DNA of 64,000 nucleotides from positions 248,001 through 312,000 of the forward strand of contig NZ_JAPJZK010000001.1 of assembly GCF_026309355.1 (NCBI RefSeq), written 5' to 3'. Both the position numbers and the translations under genes were made by a program. Positions 1-8,251 of the stretch are shown piece after piece (positions within the stretch are counted from its first letter, which is position 1; every line of letters starts with the position of its first letter). The notes beneath the pieces were generated by a model, which did no database searches, was not told the origin of the DNA, and saw only the letters and a program-made list of their open reading frames with translations. This DNA comes from Spartinivicinus marinus (GTDB lineage: Bacteria; Pseudomonadota; Gammaproteobacteria; Pseudomonadales; Zooshikellaceae).

Positions 1-553
1 CCAGTGCCTGCTCTTTTTCCGCAAATAAAGCCACTCGCTCATCAATCGGCTCACCAGCTGCTTCAATTGCCAGGGTTAAATAGTCTTGGAAATGCCGTGA
101 CTCTGACTTAAGTAATGAGAGATAAAACTTAGTCAGCTCTTCATCAAGATAAGGGGCAAGTTTTTCAAACCGCTCACAAGAACGCGCCTCAATAAACGCG
201 CCCACAATAAGTGTATCAACCAGTCTGGCTGGCTCATGGGTTCTTACCAGCTTGCGCAACTCTCCTGCATAGCGGGAAGGGCTGAGGTGGGAGTACTCTA
301 TACCCCGCTTCACCATAATAGCCAGCACCTGCTCAAAGTGCCGTAACTCTTCTCTGGCTAACCGAGACATTTTATTTAACAAATCAACTTTATCCACATA
401 GCGAAACATCAAGTTTAATGCCGTAGCGGCTGCTTTTTTCTCGCAATGGGCATGATCAATCAGCAAAACCTCAGGATGCTGTAACGCAGCAGACACCCAG
501 CTAGCTGGGGTTTCACACAACAAAAAGTCTTTTAGCTCAGGTAACTGTTTCAT
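1..553 (-). CDS. miaE: tRNA-(ms2io6A)-hydroxylase, 3' end beyond window
   Basis: Reading the minus strand from an ATG at 553 gives an open frame of 184 residues that runs off the left edge without a stop, so the C-terminus is missing. The product resembles MiaE, a diiron ferritin-like monooxygenase that hydroxylates the isopentenyl side chain of ms2i6A37 in tRNA. Iron-ligand style motifs are visible: HAHCEKKAA near residues 34-42, EELRHFE near 68-74, an E-A-R-SCERF stretch near 122-129 and ESRHFQDY near 150-157. These alternating E and ExxH residues in helices are typical of the ferritin-like four-helix fold. It is divergent from the universal stress gene, with about 180 bp between. Assignment is from motif memory; no search was run. 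Confidence 0.88.
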   Translation of the reverse strand, partial: MKQLPELKDFLLCETPASWVSAALQHPEVLLIDHAHCEKKAAATALNLMFRYVDKVDLLNKMSRLAREELRHFEQVLAIMVKRGIEYSHLSPSRYAGELRKLVRTHEPARLVDTLIVGAFIEARSCERFEKLAPYLDEELTKFYLSLLKSESRHFQDYLTLAIEAAGEPIDERVALFAEKEQAL

Positions 554-639
554 AACAAACGCGGTAGTAAAAAGCCATGCATTATACGGATGCGTTTACA
601 CTTACAACAGCCCTAACCTAACTTGTTTTGCAAATGAGC

Positions 640-653
640 TTGATACAAGTCAA
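640..653 (+). promoter_or_regulatory. FNR/Anr-type box upstream of the universal stress gene
   Basis: The sequence TTGATACAAGTCAA matches the TTGAT-N4-ATCAA consensus of FNR/Anr/DNR regulators at nine of ten defined bases. A -10-like TATTAT lies at 675-680. That places the box centre (646.5) about 40-41 bp before the expected start of transcription near 687, the spacing of class II FNR-activated promoters. The downstream gene starts at 732. The inference is anaerobic induction, as known for several Anr-dependent usp genes. Confidence 0.7.
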
Positions 654-674
654 ACAGACGTTTAAATTAAGCCT

Positions 675-680
675 TATTAT
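675..680 (+). promoter_or_regulatory. -10 element of the universal stress gene promoter
   Basis: TATTAT differs from TATAAT at one position. It sits about 24 bp after the FNR-like box and about 50 bp before the gene start. No good -35 is present, as expected for an activator-dependent class II promoter. Confidence 0.5.
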
Positions 681-731
681 CATAACCTGACTTGCATTTT
701 TGTGTATTTAAAAATTCGCTAAGGAGCTCTT

Positions 732-1601
732 ATGGAAGCGCTTAAACGAATACTGGTTGTTGTCAATCCAGAAGCAACAGGCTCTTTCGCGTTAAAAAGG
801 GCAAAGTTAATTGCCCAAGCTACAGGCGCCACAATTCATTTACTGGCTTGCAATAAGCGACCAAATAATCAGTGGGAGGACTGGCTTAATGCCCAGGCCA
901 GCACACTCCATCAGGAGGGTCTAAATGCCATACCTCACCAGGCCTGGCATGAGTCTTTTCACGAAACTGTTATTCACTTTCAGCAAGCCGAACGTTGTCA
1001 GTTAATCATTAAAGAAGCGATTCAAGAAAATGAAGTTAAACGGTTAATTAACATACCTGTAGATTGGAAGGTGCTTCGCTATACGACAGTACCGGTGCTT
1101 ATTGTTAAGCAAACCAGCAGCTGGTGCAAACAGCCTATCGTTGCAGCCATTGATGCTTATCCGCAGGATGACAACCACCAAATATTAAATGATGTGATTG
1201 TTAATTATGCACAAGCAATCACCGAGTTTTCTGAAAGCGATTGCCATATTATCACTGCTTATCCCCCTCCAATGCTTTCATCACCTGATCCAGTCTTCCA
1301 GAATGCAGCTTTACTAGAAGACAAGTACCGTCAAGCATGCCAAAAATATCTGGACATGTTTTCAATGTCTCCACAACAACTCCACATTGGAGAAGGCCCT
1401 GCTACCAGTCTAATTCCAACTCTGGTCAAAAAGTTAAATGCACCACTCATTGTATTGGGTACTGTTGCCCGCAAAGGACTCAGTGGAGCAGTAATAGGTA
1501 ATACCGCTGAATACCTGCTTGATGAGCTGGACTGTGACATTCTCACCTTAAGACCCAATCAATTTATGGATAGTTTGGAGTCTATATTGGAAAATAAGTA
1601 A
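732..1601 (+). CDS. uspE: Tandem-domain universal stress protein, UspE-like
   Basis: This is a cytoplasmic protein of 289 residues with two Usp folds, roughly residues 5-125 and 135-282. The second domain keeps the nucleotide-binding signature G-2x-G-9x-G-N: GTVARKG at 243-249 followed by GNTAE. This wording is very close to E. coli UspE. The first domain opens with the usual RILVVVNP strand. The start is fixed by AAGGAG about 7 nt before the ATG. Tandem Usp proteins of this class help cells through stress, motility changes and oxygen limitation; their biochemical role is poorly defined. The FNR-like box upstream fits a role in anaerobic survival, in line with the denitrification genes in this window. 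Confidence 0.9.
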   Translation: MEALKRILVVVNPEATGSFALKRAKLIAQATGATIHLLACNKRPNNQWEDWLNAQASTLHQEGLNAIPHQAWHESFHETVIHFQQAERCQLIIKEAIQENEVKRLINIPVDWKVLRYTTVPVLIVKQTSSWCKQPIVAAIDAYPQDDNHQILNDVIVNYAQAITEFSESDCHIITAYPPPMLSSPDPVFQNAALLEDKYRQACQKYLDMFSMSPQQLHIGEGPATSLIPTLVKKLNAPLIVLGTVARKGLSGAVIGNTAEYLLDELDCDILTLRPNQFMDSLESILENK

Positions 1602-2049
1602 CTAAACCAGGAACAAAAAGTTAGCAACAGCTGTCACTGAAGCGTTGACTAATCCACTATTTTTTTAGTGAATAACGATTATGGCAACGCCAGTCTTATG
1701 ATTACCTTAACTTTTTTACAGCCTATGCGTTATACTCCTGGCGCAAAACAGGTTCGTTAAGGGGCTCTGCATAAGGTATAGATGATTTTGCACAAACCTA
1801 CTTTGGTTAGATCATCGCCAGAGGAGTCAACTGCACATACAACACACACTAATTCTAGTCTTATCAGCGTAGTGTATACTCATTAGTAGTAATGGGTTGC
1901 AAGTGCCTTACAATCAACAGGCAACAATTTGAACTTTATTTAGCAACCTCATTACTTACACCTCTTAACCACATAGCCTCTATAACAACCGTGACCAATG
2001 ATCTGCCAGTCAATAATAACAGGCAGGCCTAACTGATGAGGGTATTACA
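1602..2049. other. 448-bp gap before acnB with a possible promoter
   Basis: No gene is evident here. A plausible sigma-70 promoter toward acnB is TTAACT (1707-1712), an 18-bp spacer, and TATACT (1731-1736). This implies a leader of about 300 nt before the acnB start. A short CACTA-TAGTG inverted repeat around a T run lies near 1653-1668 and could end uspE transcription. I see no known riboswitch in the long leader. Confidence 0.35.
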
Positions 2050-4635
2050 GTGCTCGAAGCCTATCGCAACCATGTAGAAGAACGCGCCGCACAAGGTATT
2101 GTGCCGAAACCTCTCAATGCCGAACAAGTTTCCAGTTTAATTGAACTACTAAAAAGCCCGCCTGCGGGTGAAGCAGATTTTCTACTCGACTTAATTACTA
2201 ACCGAGTACCTGCGGGAGTAGACGAAGCTGCTTATGTAAAGGCAGGCTTTCTTTCCGCCGTTGCTAAAGGAGAAGTCAACTCTCCCTTAATCAACCCAGC
2301 CCATGCAACTAAACTGTTAGGCACCATGCTGGGTGGCTACAACATTGCCACGCTGGTTGAACTATTAGAGCACGACAGTTTAGGAGTGCTTGCTGCTGAA
2401 CAACTGTCGCATACCTTATTAATGTTTGATGCTTTTCATGATGTGGCTGATAAATGTAAGGCAGGTAATGCCAATGCTCAAAAAGTCATGCAAGCTTGGG
2501 CCGATGCTGAGTGGTTTCTAAAAAAACCTTCTGTACCAGAAAAAATTACTTTAACCGTATTTAAAGTACCAGGGGAAACCAACACTGACGATTTATCCCC
2601 AGCGCCAGATGCCTGGTCGCGCCCTGATATTCCATTACATGCCTTGGCTATGCTAAAAAACCCACGACCAGGGTTAGAAGGTAATCCACTGGAAGTGATC
2701 GAGCAATTAAAAGAAAAAGGCCACCCTGTGGCTTATGTAGGCGATGTTGTTGGTACTGGCTCATCTAGAAAGTCAGCAACCAACTCCGTGCTCTGGTATA
2801 TGGGTGACGATATTCCTTATATTCCAAATAAGCGCGATGGCGGTTTTGTATTAGGTGGCAAAATTGCACCTATTTTCTTTAACACCATGGAAGATGCTGG
2901 TGCTCTACCTATTGAGTGCGATGTTAACAGCCTGAATATGGGAGATGTGATTGACATCTATCCTTACTCAGGAAAAGTGCAAAAGCACAATAGTGACGAG
3001 GTTATCTGCGAGTTCACCTTAAAAACTGATGTCATTTTAGACGAAGTACGCGCTGGTGGCCGTATTCCACTAATTATTGGCCGAGGCTTAACGGATAGGG
3101 CTCGTGAATTTTTAAACCTTGAGCCATCTGAGGTATTTAAGCGTCCAGCCGATGCAGCTGACACAGGCAAAGGCTACACCCTAGCACAAAAAATGGTCGG
3201 CCGTGCTTGCGGGGTAGCAGGGGTAAGACCTGGTCAATACTGCGAGCCAAAAATGACTACCGTGGGTTCACAAGACACCACTGGACCAATGACCCGTGAT
3301 GAACTGAAAGACTTAGCTTGCTTAGGTTTTTCTGCTGATTTAGTGATGCAGTCCTTCTGCCACACAGCAGCGTATCCAAAACCAGTGGATATCGATACCC
3401 AACACACCCTGCCTGACTTTATTAAAAACCGGGGTGGTGTTTCTTTGCGCCCAGGTGATGGCATTATTCATTCCTGGCTAAACCGCATGTTAATGCCCGA
3501 TACCGTAGGTACTGGCGGCGACTCACATACCCGTTTCCCAATTGGTATTTCCTTCCCAGCAGGTTCTGGCTTAGTCGCTTTTGCTGCTGCCACGGGAGTA
3601 ATGCCACTGGACATGCCTGAATCTGTATTGGTTCGGTTTAAAGGTGAAATGCAGCCAGGGGTCACCTTACGTGACTTGGTGAATGCAATTCCCTACTACG
3701 CAATTAAGCAAGGTTTGCTAACGGTAGAGAAAAAAGGCAAGAAAAATATTTTCTCTGGTCGTATTTTAGAAATTGAAGGCTTACCTGACCTGAAAGTAGA
3801 GCAGGCTTTTGAGTTATCTGATGCTTCTGCTGAGCGTTCTGCTGCAGGCTGTACGATTAAGCTTGATCAAGCACCTATTATTGAATACCTCACATCTAAT
3901 ATCACTTTATTGCGTTGGATGATTGCAGAAGGCTATGGCGATGCAAGAACCTTGGAACGCCGTGCTCAAGCCATGGAAGCCTGGCTGGCTAACCCTGAGT
4001 TAATGGAAGCGGATGGAGATGCAGAATATGCCGCTGTTATTGATATTAACCTGGCTGAGGTAAAAGAGCCTATTTTAGCCTGCCCAAATGATCCAGACGA
4101 TGTTAAACCATTATCAGAAGTGGCTGGCGATAAAATCGACGAAGTATTTATTGGCTCCTGTATGACGAATATTGGTCATTACCGAGCTGCAGGGAAATTA
4201 CTGGATCAAATGAAAGGCCAAATGGCCACTCGGTTGTGGATTGCACCACCAACCAAAATGGATGAACACCAGCTAATGGAAGAAGGTTATTACAATATTT
4301 ATGGCCGTGCCGGTGCTCGAACGGAAATGCCAGGCTGCTCTTTATGCATGGGTAATCAGGCACGAGTTGCTCCTGGAGCCACCGTGGTGTCAACCTCCAC
4401 TCGAAATTTTCCAAATAGACTAGGTGATGGCGCCAACGTGTATCTGGCTTCTGCAGAATTAGCCGCTATTGCATCCGTTTTGGGCAAGTTACCGACCGTT
4501 GAAGAGTACATGGATTATGCGAAAAATATTGATAGCATGGCTAAAGATATCTATCGCTATATGAACTTCAATGAGATAGAGTCGTTCCAGCAAGCCGCTA
4601 ATCAAATTATTGCAACGGATAAAGCAACCGCCTAA
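2050..4635 (+). CDS. acnB: Bifunctional aconitate hydratase 2 / 2-methylisocitrate dehydratase
   Basis: At 861 residues this is close to E. coli AcnB (865). AcnB interconverts citrate and isocitrate in the TCA cycle and can hydrate 2-methyl-cis-aconitate in propionate use. The N-terminal HEAT-like domain is recognisable from its [20 protein letters not shown] start. The swivelling domain carries [13 protein letters not shown] near residue 235. The three cluster cysteines are C704 (GSCMTNIG) and C763/C766 (GCSLCMG), six positions before those of E. coli. The start is a GTG at 2050, chosen because the conserved N-terminus begins exactly there; the ribosome site is weak. The gene stands alone and ends in a strong terminator. 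AcnB apo-protein is also a known RNA-binding iron sensor. Confidence 0.98.
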   Translation: MLEAYRNHVEERAAQGIVPKPLNAEQVSSLIELLKSPPAGEADFLLDLITNRVPAGVDEAAYVKAGFLSAVAKGEVNSPLINPAHATKLLGTMLGGYNIATLVELLEHDSLGVLAAEQLSHTLLMFDAFHDVADKCKAGNANAQKVMQAWADAEWFLKKPSVPEKITLTVFKVPGETNTDDLSPAPDAWSRPDIPLHALAMLKNPRPGLEGNPLEVIEQLKEKGHPVAYVGDVVGTGSSRKSATNSVLWYMGDDIPYIPNKRDGGFVLGGKIAPIFFNTMEDAGALPIECDVNSLNMGDVIDIYPYSGKVQKHNSDEVICEFTLKTDVILDEVRAGGRIPLIIGRGLTDRAREFLNLEPSEVFKRPADAADTGKGYTLAQKMVGRACGVAGVRPGQYCEPKMTTVGSQDTTGPMTRDELKDLACLGFSADLVMQSFCHTAAYPKPVDIDTQHTLPDFIKNRGGVSLRPGDGIIHSWLNRMLMPDTVGTGGDSHTRFPIGISFPAGSGLVAFAAATGVMPLDMPESVLVRFKGEMQPGVTLRDLVNAIPYYAIKQGLLTVEKKGKKNIFSGRILEIEGLPDLKVEQAFELSDASAERSAAGCTIKLDQAPIIEYLTSNITLLRWMIAEGYGDARTLERRAQAMEAWLANPELMEADGDAEYAAVIDINLAEVKEPILACPNDPDDVKPLSEVAGDKIDEVFIGSCMTNIGHYRAAGKLLDQMKGQMATRLWIAPPTKMDEHQLMEEGYYNIYGRAGARTEMPGCSLCMGNQARVAPGATVVSTSTRNFPNRLGDGANVYLASAELAAIASVLGKLPTVEEYMDYAKNIDSMAKDIYRYMNFNEIESFQQAANQIIATDKATA

Positions 4636-4651
4636 TTATTCGCAACCAAAT

Positions 4652-4681
4652 AAAAAAACCGGCAACTCTGCCGGTTTTTTT
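4652..4681. terminator. Bidirectional rho-independent terminator between acnB and ribA
   Basis: A CCGGCA-ACTC-TGCCGG hairpin is flanked by an A run on the left and eight T residues on the right. It can therefore stop transcription from both convergent genes. Confidence 0.9.
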
Positions 4682-4700
4682 GTATCACAACAAGTGACGG

Positions 4701-5747
4701 CTAAACAATTTCATCCAACATATGGCCTAACTTTCTTGCTTTAATATTCAAGTAATTATTATTGTAAGGATTACGTCCTTCTCTTAATGGCACTCTTTCC
4801 ACGACATTAATGCCCGCTTTGGTCAATGAGTTCACTTTTCGCGGGTTATTCGTCATCAGTTTTACTTCATTAATTCCAAAATAGTGTAAAATCCCCTTAC
4901 AGAAGTCATAACGCCGCATATCAGCTGCAAAGCCAAGTTTTTCGTTAGCTTCTACAGTATCAGCACCTTCATCCTGTAAGTGATAGGCTCTGATTTTATT
5001 TAACAGGCCAATACCTCGCCCTTCTTGTCTCAAATAAAGTAATACGCCGTTACCATGTTCAACAATATTTTTTAATGCTTTATTTAATTGAAAACCACAA
5101 TCACAACGCAAGCTGAATAATGCATCACCAGTTAAACATTCAGAGTGCAAACGAATTAATACCGGTTTTTTCGTATCAATTTCACCATAACTTAACGCGA
5201 CATGCTCCTTACCGGTTTTCTTTTCCACAAAGCCATGCATGGTAAAAGTGCCCATATCCATCGGTAATTGAGCCGACTCTACATAACGAACCAGTTGATG
5301 CGGGTGCTGCCCTGCCAGCTCTTCACGTACTAGCATTAACAACTCACCTAATCGGTTAAGTCCACTGCCATCACCACCATCCCCCCAATAACTGTCTTTA
5401 AAAGAATGCTCGGCAAGTATGTTATTTCCTGTAGCCACTAACCAATAAGCTAATTGATTGTGTTGTGAAAACTTACAACGTAGCGCCCTCAACATCACAT
5501 TGTCTTTAATTTGTTCCCAATCACTACGTACCTGACGGTCATACTCTCGACTTAACTGAAAGGCTTCTGTTGGTGTTGCTGCATGATAAATTTGAGAGGT
5601 AATATCCCTGGCCATAAACTTGCTGGCTTGATAAAAGTGTTCACTGGTATGCCACTCTACTCCATCGACAATAATAGGGTATTCAGCAAAATTAGATAAA
5701 AAACCATACGACTGATCAGGTTCGTAAAAACGAATCACATTATTCAT
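4701..5747 (-). CDS. ribA: NADAR (RibX/YbiA-type N-glycosidase) fused to GTP cyclohydrolase II
   Basis: This two-domain protein is 348 residues from the ATG at 5747. Residues 1-145 form a NADAR/COG3236 domain, with [24 protein letters not shown] and [17 protein letters not shown]; such domains cleave the N-glycosidic bond of early riboflavin intermediates. Residues about 155-348 form RibA, which opens GTP to the diaminopyrimidine precursor of riboflavin. Its zinc ligands are C204, C215 and C217, and RQEGRGIGL at 240-248 contacts GTP. An upstream in-frame ATG at 5765 exists, but GGGAG lies 8 nt before 5747, which I prefer. A COG3236-RibA fusion is known from Vibrio. No other rib gene is nearby. 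I infer that intermediates are cleaved next to their site of synthesis. Confidence 0.93.
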   Translation of the reverse strand: MNNVIRFYEPDQSYGFLSNFAEYPIIVDGVEWHTSEHFYQASKFMARDITSQIYHAATPTEAFQLSREYDRQVRSDWEQIKDNVMLRALRCKFSQHNQLAYWLVATGNNILAEHSFKDSYWGDGGDGSGLNRLGELLMLVREELAGQHPHQLVRYVESAQLPMDMGTFTMHGFVEKKTGKEHVALSYGEIDTKKPVLIRLHSECLTGDALFSLRCDCGFQLNKALKNIVEHGNGVLLYLRQEGRGIGLLNKIRAYHLQDEGADTVEANEKLGFAADMRRYDFCKGILHYFGINEVKLMTNNPRKVNSLTKAGINVVERVPLREGRNPYNNNYLNIKARKLGHMLDEIV

Positions 5748-6132
5748 TTCTCTACTCCCTGCCAAACTTACTGGCTAATTTATTTATAAAAACTTTGATT
5801 CAATTTATCCAACAAACTGCAAAGGGTTGGCCAGTAGTAGCAAGCAAATAAATTAATAAAGGAATGAGAACATTAAATGACAGCCAAATGATTAAATATT
5901 TACATCATCATTCATCTATCAAATAAAATATTTTCTTATAAATCAATATACTACCAAACAGTCAAAATATAGCCTAACGCTAAGACGAAAAACTAACCAT
6001 CATATTAAGTTAATTTTAGGCATTACTTATCTATGGTTTTTTATAGGAGATTACTCGGCAGTCAGCATGAATTGTATGAAATCTTAACAGCAAAATATGC
6101 TTATACACCCAATACAAAGGATATATCAGAGT
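5748..6132. other. AT-rich gap with one copy of a short intergenic motif
   Basis: No coding frame is convincing in this 385-bp stretch. At 6102-6125 it holds TATACACCCAATACAAAGG followed by ATATA. This is a member of a quasi-palindromic TATA...CCAATACGAAGG...TATA family found at several places in the window. Otherwise I see nothing. Confidence 0.4.
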
Positions 6133-6618
6133 CTAATGCACCGACTGTATATAATTAGTCGTTTGACTCATTAAAGACAAATACGTCAAACCCTGGTGGG
6201 GTAAGTAGTAAAATATAGGTCGAGCTCTATTTTGCTCTGTCACTAGCATCACGGGTTTATTCAATTGTCGTCCTAGGGTAGTCATTACCCTAAATACAAC
6301 TTTTGCATTTACCTCACAATCTATTTGTGATGAGCTAAATAGCAGTTTTAATATTGCCTTACATTTCAAAATACCAAAAAGCTGGATTTTTCCTAAATCT
6401 ATCGCTAACAGGCTATCATCTCCTAGCAATTGAGTTAACTCATCAATAGTATTAGGCTGTATTACGGGCTTTCCTTTTTTGAATAAATGGAGTTTTGCCT
6501 TGGTCAAACTAAAAAACTCAATAATTTTTAGCCAATCTTGTAACGTCAAATTATTAATACAAATCATCATTAATTGATTACAATGATTAAATTCCTGTCG
6601 ATACTCTGCCCACTGCAT
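6133..6618 (-). CDS. Orphan protein of unknown function
   Basis: The product has 161 residues and I do not recognise it. It has no signal peptide and no clear membrane helix. It mixes aliphatic strands with polar helices (LTLQDWLKIIEFFSLTKAKL near residues 24-43) and two or three cysteines without a metal motif, so it is probably a small soluble alpha/beta protein. The start is supported by GAGGG about 7 nt upstream of the ATG. It stands alone on the minus strand, 385 bp from ribA and divergent from the cysM operon. The moderate AT richness and lack of a recognisable family suggest a lineage-specific gene. It could belong to a degenerate regulator family, but there is no direct evidence for that. 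Confidence 0.6.
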   Translation of the reverse strand: MQWAEYRQEFNHCNQLMMICINNLTLQDWLKIIEFFSLTKAKLHLFKKGKPVIQPNTIDELTQLLGDDSLLAIDLGKIQLFGILKCKAILKLLFSSSQIDCEVNAKVVFRVMTTLGRQLNKPVMLVTEQNRARPIFYYLPHQGLTYLSLMSQTTNYIQSVH

Positions 6619-6796
6619 TACCTATCCCTCAAATAGGAGAACAATTAAGGTCATTTTAACGCTATTCAGCCAAGAAATAAAAAGTCATTTAAGCATTTTC
6701 AACTCAGCGCCACCCAAGCTATAGATAAAAACCGTATAAAAAAGACTCTTCTATTAACTCAAAATTTGTAGCCTACTTTATAGATTACGCTAACAC

Positions 6797-6834
6797 TTTA
6801 TATACTCTTCACGATTTTATATACTTTTCACGAT
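6797..6834 (+). repeat. 19-bp tandem repeat, two copies, upstream of cysM
   Basis: TTTATATACTCTTCACGAT is followed directly by TTTATATACTTTTCACGAT, with one mismatch. It lies about 85 bp before cysM and overlaps the region where its promoter is expected. Its role is unknown. Confidence 0.6.
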
Positions 6835-6917
6835 TGTTGTTTATATCCCTTCGCTGTGAGTATATACCACTTTATTTTTATATCTAAAATACCAGGTTAC
6901 TACTGGAAGGAAAAACG

Positions 6918-7808
6918 ATGGAGTTGCTCGACTTAGTAGGCAATACCCCACTAATCAACTTAAGCTACTTTAGCCCTGATAAAAAAAATATTTTTCTTTA
7001 TGCCAAAGCAGAGTGGGTCAATCCAGGTGGCTCTCTTAAAGATCGGCCAGTTAAATCCATGTTGCTTCATGCCTTGAACAGCGGTCAGCTTCCAGAAAAC
7101 AGAGTAATACTGGATTCCAGTAGTGGCAATGCAGGCATTTCTTATGCCATGTTGGGCCGAGCAATTAACCGCCATGTTTGCATTGTTATTCCAGGCAATG
7201 CCAGTGAAGAACGCAAGAGCCGTCTTAAAGCTCATGGTGCCGAATTAATCGAAACGGATCCCTTGGAAGGATATGACAAAGCACTTCATCATGTCAGATC
7301 CGTTTATCAAGAATCACCCGATCAGTTTTTTTTCTGTAATCAATATGCCAACCCTTACAATGTTGAAGCCCATTATCAAGGCACCGGTTGTGAAATTATT
7401 AATCAAGTCAAACACCCGATCACCCACTTTATTGGTGGTGTAGGTACCGGGGGCTCACTGACGGGCATTGGATGCCGTTTAAAAGAAGTCTATCCAACTA
7501 TAAAAATCTGCGCTGTACTGCCAGAGCGATGGCCAGGAATAGAAGGATTAAAACCTTTAGGAGAGCTAGCCGATATTGTTCCCGATATTTTTCAGCAACA
7601 TTTAGTCGATGAGTGGGTACCCATCAGGGCTGATGAGGCCAAAGAATATTGCTATGCATTGGCTCACCAAGGTTACTTTGTGGGCCAATCCTCCGGTGCC
7701 TACCTTGCAGCCTGCACTAAAATAATGAAGCAGGTATCTGCAGGGGTCTTTGTGACACTCTTGAACGATTTGGGCGAACGCTATTTCAGTGCAGGCCTCT
7801 GGTCATGA
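6918..7808 (+). CDS. cysM: PLP-dependent cysteine synthase, CysM type
   Basis: This enzyme (296 residues) is a fold-type II PLP enzyme that builds cysteine from an activated serine. K41 in NPGGSLKDRPV is the PLP lysine. SSSGNAGIS (67-75) is the substrate and PLP asparagine loop, GVGTGGSLTG (174-183) binds the PLP phosphate, and QSSGA lies at 257-261. The start follows AAGGAAAAACG and is consistent with the family. It overlaps the next gene, a JAMM peptidase, by 4 bp. The third gene is a sulfur-carrier/E1/rhodanese fusion. The same gene set (CysM, Mec+, CysO, MoeZ) makes cysteine from a protein thiocarboxylate in Mycobacterium. I therefore infer that the sulfur donor is the carrier domain rather than free sulfide. 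Aligned by eye, K212 occupies the place of the phosphoserine-selecting arginine of mycobacterial CysM. Confidence 0.9.
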   Translation: MELLDLVGNTPLINLSYFSPDKKNIFLYAKAEWVNPGGSLKDRPVKSMLLHALNSGQLPENRVILDSSSGNAGISYAMLGRAINRHVCIVIPGNASEERKSRLKAHGAELIETDPLEGYDKALHHVRSVYQESPDQFFFCNQYANPYNVEAHYQGTGCEIINQVKHPITHFIGGVGTGGSLTGIGCRLKEVYPTIKICAVLPERWPGIEGLKPLGELADIVPDIFQQHLVDEWVPIRADEAKEYCYALAHQGYFVGQSSGAYLAACTKIMKQVSAGVFVTLLNDLGERYFSAGLWS

Positions 7809-8251
7809 CTATTTATATTACAACGGAAATAAACCACGCTATGTTGAACCACGCCCAGCAACGTTATCCAAGTGAAAGTTGTGGCTTGATTATTGGCCAT
7901 TGGCAAGCCAGCTATACGACAAGTTGTTACTATTACCCCTGTAATAATCAAATAACAGCCAATAGTCAACGACGTTTTCTCATCGATCCAGTCGTCTATC
8001 AAGAAGCTGAAGATAATGCTGATCAACAAGGCTTGAGCATTATTAGTATCGTTCACTCGCATCCAGACCACCCTGATGAGCCTTCTGAGTTCGACCGTCA
8101 ACATGCCTGGCCTGGGATTAGCTATATTATTATTTCAGTGGTAAACGGCAAAATAGCCAGCTATCGCTCATGGCAACTCACCAATAACCGCAACCAATTT
8201 CTTCCTGAAACCATTCAAGTGGATGGAAACACTCATGCAAGCAACTATTAA
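7805..8251 (+). CDS. JAMM/MPN+ metallopeptidase (Mec-like)
   Basis: This is a single JAB1/MPN domain of 148 residues. The complete JAMM zinc site is visible: E24 in YPSESCGL, then H84 and H86 in HSHP, S94 and D97 (H-x-H-x7-S-x2-D). The fold begins at once, without a signal peptide, so it is cytoplasmic. In bacteria such enzymes remove residues from the C-terminus of ubiquitin-like sulfur carriers. Mec+ of Mycobacterium releases cysteine from CysO, and QbsD-type enzymes expose the Gly-Gly of a carrier. It overlaps cysM by 4 bp and the downstream fusion gene by 17 bp, so the three are translationally coupled. I infer that it releases cysteine from the carrier, or trims the carrier, or both. Confidence 0.92.
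   Translation: MTIYITTEINHAMLNHAQQRYPSESCGLIIGHWQASYTTSCYYYPCNNQITANSQRRFLIDPVVYQEAEDNADQQGLSIISIVHSHPDHPDEPSEFDRQHAWPGISYIIISVVNGKIASYRSWQLTNNRNQFLPETIQVDGNTHASNY

Noticed and set aside
5748-6132. FMN riboswitch or similar leader before ribA
   Set aside because: I found no conserved FMN-aptamer blocks; the gap is AT-rich with only the short repeated motif.
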